Below, piece after piece: positions 5,746-7,377 of a DNA stretch of 7,377 nt; position 1 is the stretch's first letter, and each line of letters begins with the position of its first letter. A model generated the notes under the pieces. That model did not search any database. It saw nothing but the letters and a program-made list of their open reading frames with translations, and was not told the DNA's origin. The position numbers and the translations under genes were made by a program. This stretch comes from Anaerolineales bacterium. GTDB lineage: Bacteria; Chloroflexota; Anaerolineae; 4572-78; J111. The DNA is taken from NCBI GenBank assembly GCA_012032575.1, contig JAAUSP010000383.1:1-7377 (forward strand), given 5' to 3'.

Positions 5746-7242
5746 TGCCGGAAAATAGAGAGTAACGGTAGTGCCCCGGCTCACCTGACTTTCCACCTGA
5801 ATATAACCCTGGTGCTGCTTGACAATCCCCTCGACTTGAGCCAATCCCAAACCCGGCCCCTGACCTACCTCTTTGGTGGTAAAGAACGGCTCAAAAAGGT
5901 GCTTTTTCACTTCTGGCGACATGCCTATGCCTGTATCGGTTACAGCCAGGGCCAACCAATGACCGGGTTGCATTTCGGCGCAGGGCGGATGTTGCTCAGG
6001 CCCTAAAGTAAAATCGGATAAGGTAAATTGTAGATGTCCACCTTGAGGCATAGCTTCGGTTGCATTTACCGCCAGATTGATGAGAACTTGCTGGATTAGA
6101 CCGGGGTCCATATTAATCCGCCAGTTTATTTTAGGGGGGGTAAGCTTCAAACCAAGTTGAACATTTGCCGGAATAGTCTTACCCAGCCGCTCGACCAAAT
6201 CTTCAAGCAAAAGTCCCAGGTCTAAAGGGCGTTTTGTGACCACATTCTTACGGGCAAAATCCAGCAATTGGCGCACAAGCTGAGCTGCGCGCTGTCCCTG
6301 CCGAACAATATGCCCCAAATCCTCCCGAACCGGGGCCGGCACATCCGGCGCATGGCGAGCTAATTCGGCAAAACCAATGATGCCGGTCAGAATGTTGTTG
6401 AAGTCGTGGGCAATACCGGCGGCTAATTGGCCTATCGCGGCCAGCTTTTCCTGCTGCTGCTGCCGCTGCTGGGCTTCACGTTCTTCCGTAATATCATGGA
6501 TGACGATGACCCAGCCTTCGGTTTCTGCCGAAGCAGCCACCACCGGCCGAGTATACACCCGAAAGATTTGTTGCATCCGTCCCGGCAGGACAATCTCGTG
6601 CCACAGACTCGACTGCGGAGGAAGCAGTACTTCGGCCAGAGGGTGCTCTGCCAGATGCGTTAATTTCTGGCCGGCTTCAATACCGGCCAGCACAGCCAGG
6701 TGAGCCTGCCCCGCCGGATTCGCCAGTTTGACCCGGTAATCGGAGTCTAACAAAACAATCCCGGCTCTGACGGCATCTAACACATGCTGGATTTGCCGGG
6801 CTTGCTGTTGCGTTTGCTGGTGCAATTGGGCATTTTGGATAGCAACAGCCGCCTGCTGGGCAATCGCCCGGCACAGGCCAATCTCTTCGGGCGAAAACTC
6901 GCGCTGCTGCCGGCTGTCCCACAGGTCGGCAAAAGCGACCAGTTGACCGCCAATCCGCAGAGGAATAAGCAGCACCGATTGGATTCCAAATTGCTGCAAA
7001 TGCTTACGAATGGGTTCATGGATAGTAGGGTCATCTTGATGAAAGATTTCTATCTGACCGGCGGCCAAAATATCCATGTAGCCGGAAGCATTCTCCGGAG
7101 GAAAGTAGGTTTGCCCGACATCAGACACGTCTCTTTCCTGCGGCGAAGCTTCCGGCCCATAATAATCGGCCAGAACCGTCCAGGAAGAATCGGGGTTGAC
7201 CACAGAAAGATAGGCGCTGGTGGCATTGATGGCCTGCCCCAT
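5737..7242 (-). CDS. Soluble GAF-PAS sensor histidine kinase, probably incomplete at the N-terminus
   Basis: Two-component sensor kinase, 501 residues from the ATG at 7242, with no membrane segment. Order: GAF domain (about 1-140, ending ...AQQAAVAIQNAQLHQQ), Gln-rich coiled linker, PAS domain (about 150-255, ending VIHDITEERE), HisKA dimerisation domain with IAHDFNN and phospho-acceptor H279, then HATPase_c: N box LAVNATEAM at 390-398, G1 box DTGIGM at 436-441, F box EPFFTT at 451-456, G2 box GQGPGLGLA at 460-468. The G2 box has Pro where most homologues of this subgroup have Thr (GTGLGLA), the only unusual core residue. Family knowledge: such kinases autophosphorylate on His and pass the phosphate to a response regulator; none is encoded in this window. 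The ATG lacks a Shine-Dalgarno, and in-frame codons upstream (PLIKLAPKVIIEH) look like the first GAF helix, so the true start probably lies further right, behind a frame break. The ligand of the sensor domains is unknown. Confidence 0.85.
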   Translation of the reverse strand: MGQAINATSAYLSVVNPDSSWTVLADYYGPEASPQERDVSDVGQTYFPPENASGYMDILAAGQIEIFHQDDPTIHEPIRKHLQQFGIQSVLLIPLRIGGQLVAFADLWDSRQQREFSPEEIGLCRAIAQQAAVAIQNAQLHQQTQQQARQIQHVLDAVRAGIVLLDSDYRVKLANPAGQAHLAVLAGIEAGQKLTHLAEHPLAEVLLPPQSSLWHEIVLPGRMQQIFRVYTRPVVAASAETEGWVIVIHDITEEREAQQRQQQQEKLAAIGQLAAGIAHDFNNILTGIIGFAELARHAPDVPAPVREDLGHIVRQGQRAAQLVRQLLDFARKNVVTKRPLDLGLLLEDLVERLGKTIPANVQLGLKLTPPKINWRINMDPGLIQQVLINLAVNATEAMPQGGHLQFTLSDFTLGPEQHPPCAEMQPGHWLALAVTDTGIGMSPEVKKHLFEPFFTTKEVGQGPGLGLAQVEGIVKQHQGYIQVESQVSRGTTVTLYFPALS

Positions 7243-7377
7243 GTGCTCGATAATAACTTTTGGTGCTAGTTTGATTAGAGGCTGAATTCGGCAATGGAAA
7301 GAGGGACGAAGCCAGTCTCATCGGGTTGAAACCCATGCCACTGCACCAAAATGTTGAACATTGCCATCGTAAAACCG
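7243..7377 (-). other. Unresolved right edge: probable 5' continuation of the kinase gene
   Basis: In the kinase frame, codons stay open from 7242 to a TGA at 7320-7318 but contain no ATG, GTG or TTG. A second frame is open from the window edge to a TAA at 7277-7275 and ends in PLSIAEFSL. One missing base near 7275-7280 would join the two (IAEFSL then LIKLAPKV). A third frame contains a short open segment with ATG at 7336. Bases 7303-7332 on the plus strand end in GGGTTGAAAC, which resembles the 3' end of some CRISPR repeats, but only one copy is present. No promoter is evident. Confidence 0.35.

Overview
The window looks like a bacterial chromosome segment of moderate-to-high GC with compact, co-directional genes. 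Every credible gene is on the minus strand. Near-consensus sigma70-type promoters, Shine-Dalgarno sequences, TTG starts, short intergenic repeats and a GAF-PAS histidine kinase suggest a free-living bacterium. Chloroflexota (Anaerolineae-like) is my best guess, from general style only and not from any marker gene.

Reading right to left, in the direction of transcription: (1) the right edge (7243-7377) is unresolved. (2) A soluble GAF-PAS sensor histidine kinase (5737-7242) has a 5' end that looks cut or frameshifted. (3) A transcription unit follows whose limits can be read from the sequence. It starts with a TTGACA-N17-TATACT promoter (5698-5726) embedded in an imperfect palindrome. Then come a Nudix + winged-helix regulator of NrtR type (4933-5661), a glgC with catalytic motifs (3570-4834, broken by one missing base), and a second GlgC homologue (2252-3487) in which two conserved catalytic charges are reversed. 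The unit ends in a stem-loop with seven T (2098-2134). (4) A second unit starts at a TTGACA-N16-TATACT promoter (2042-2069). Its leader carries an operator-like inverted repeat and a hairpin, followed by an FAD-dependent amine/amino-acid oxidoreductase (738-1913) and an overlapping EamA/DMT transporter (1-754) that runs off the left edge.

The central unit appears to make ADP-glucose for glycogen-type polymer synthesis. The most interesting point is its two-subunit design: one GlgC keeps the Arg and Lys of the nucleotide-binding motif and the other replaces them with Asp and Glu. This is the kind of change that separates catalytic from modulatory subunits in plant ADP-glucose pyrophosphorylase. 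The first gene of the unit encodes a protein with an intact Nudix box and a C-terminal DNA-binding domain, a plausible autoregulator sensing an ADP-sugar-like ligand (inference).

Both glgC genes carry apparent one-base contractions of short homopolymers (one in the first, three mutually compensating in the second). The consistent direction suggests uncorrected sequencing errors rather than pseudogenes. The two intergenic gaps inside the operon hold unrelated sequences with the same architecture: short tandem units of 7-8 bases arranged as an inverted repeat.
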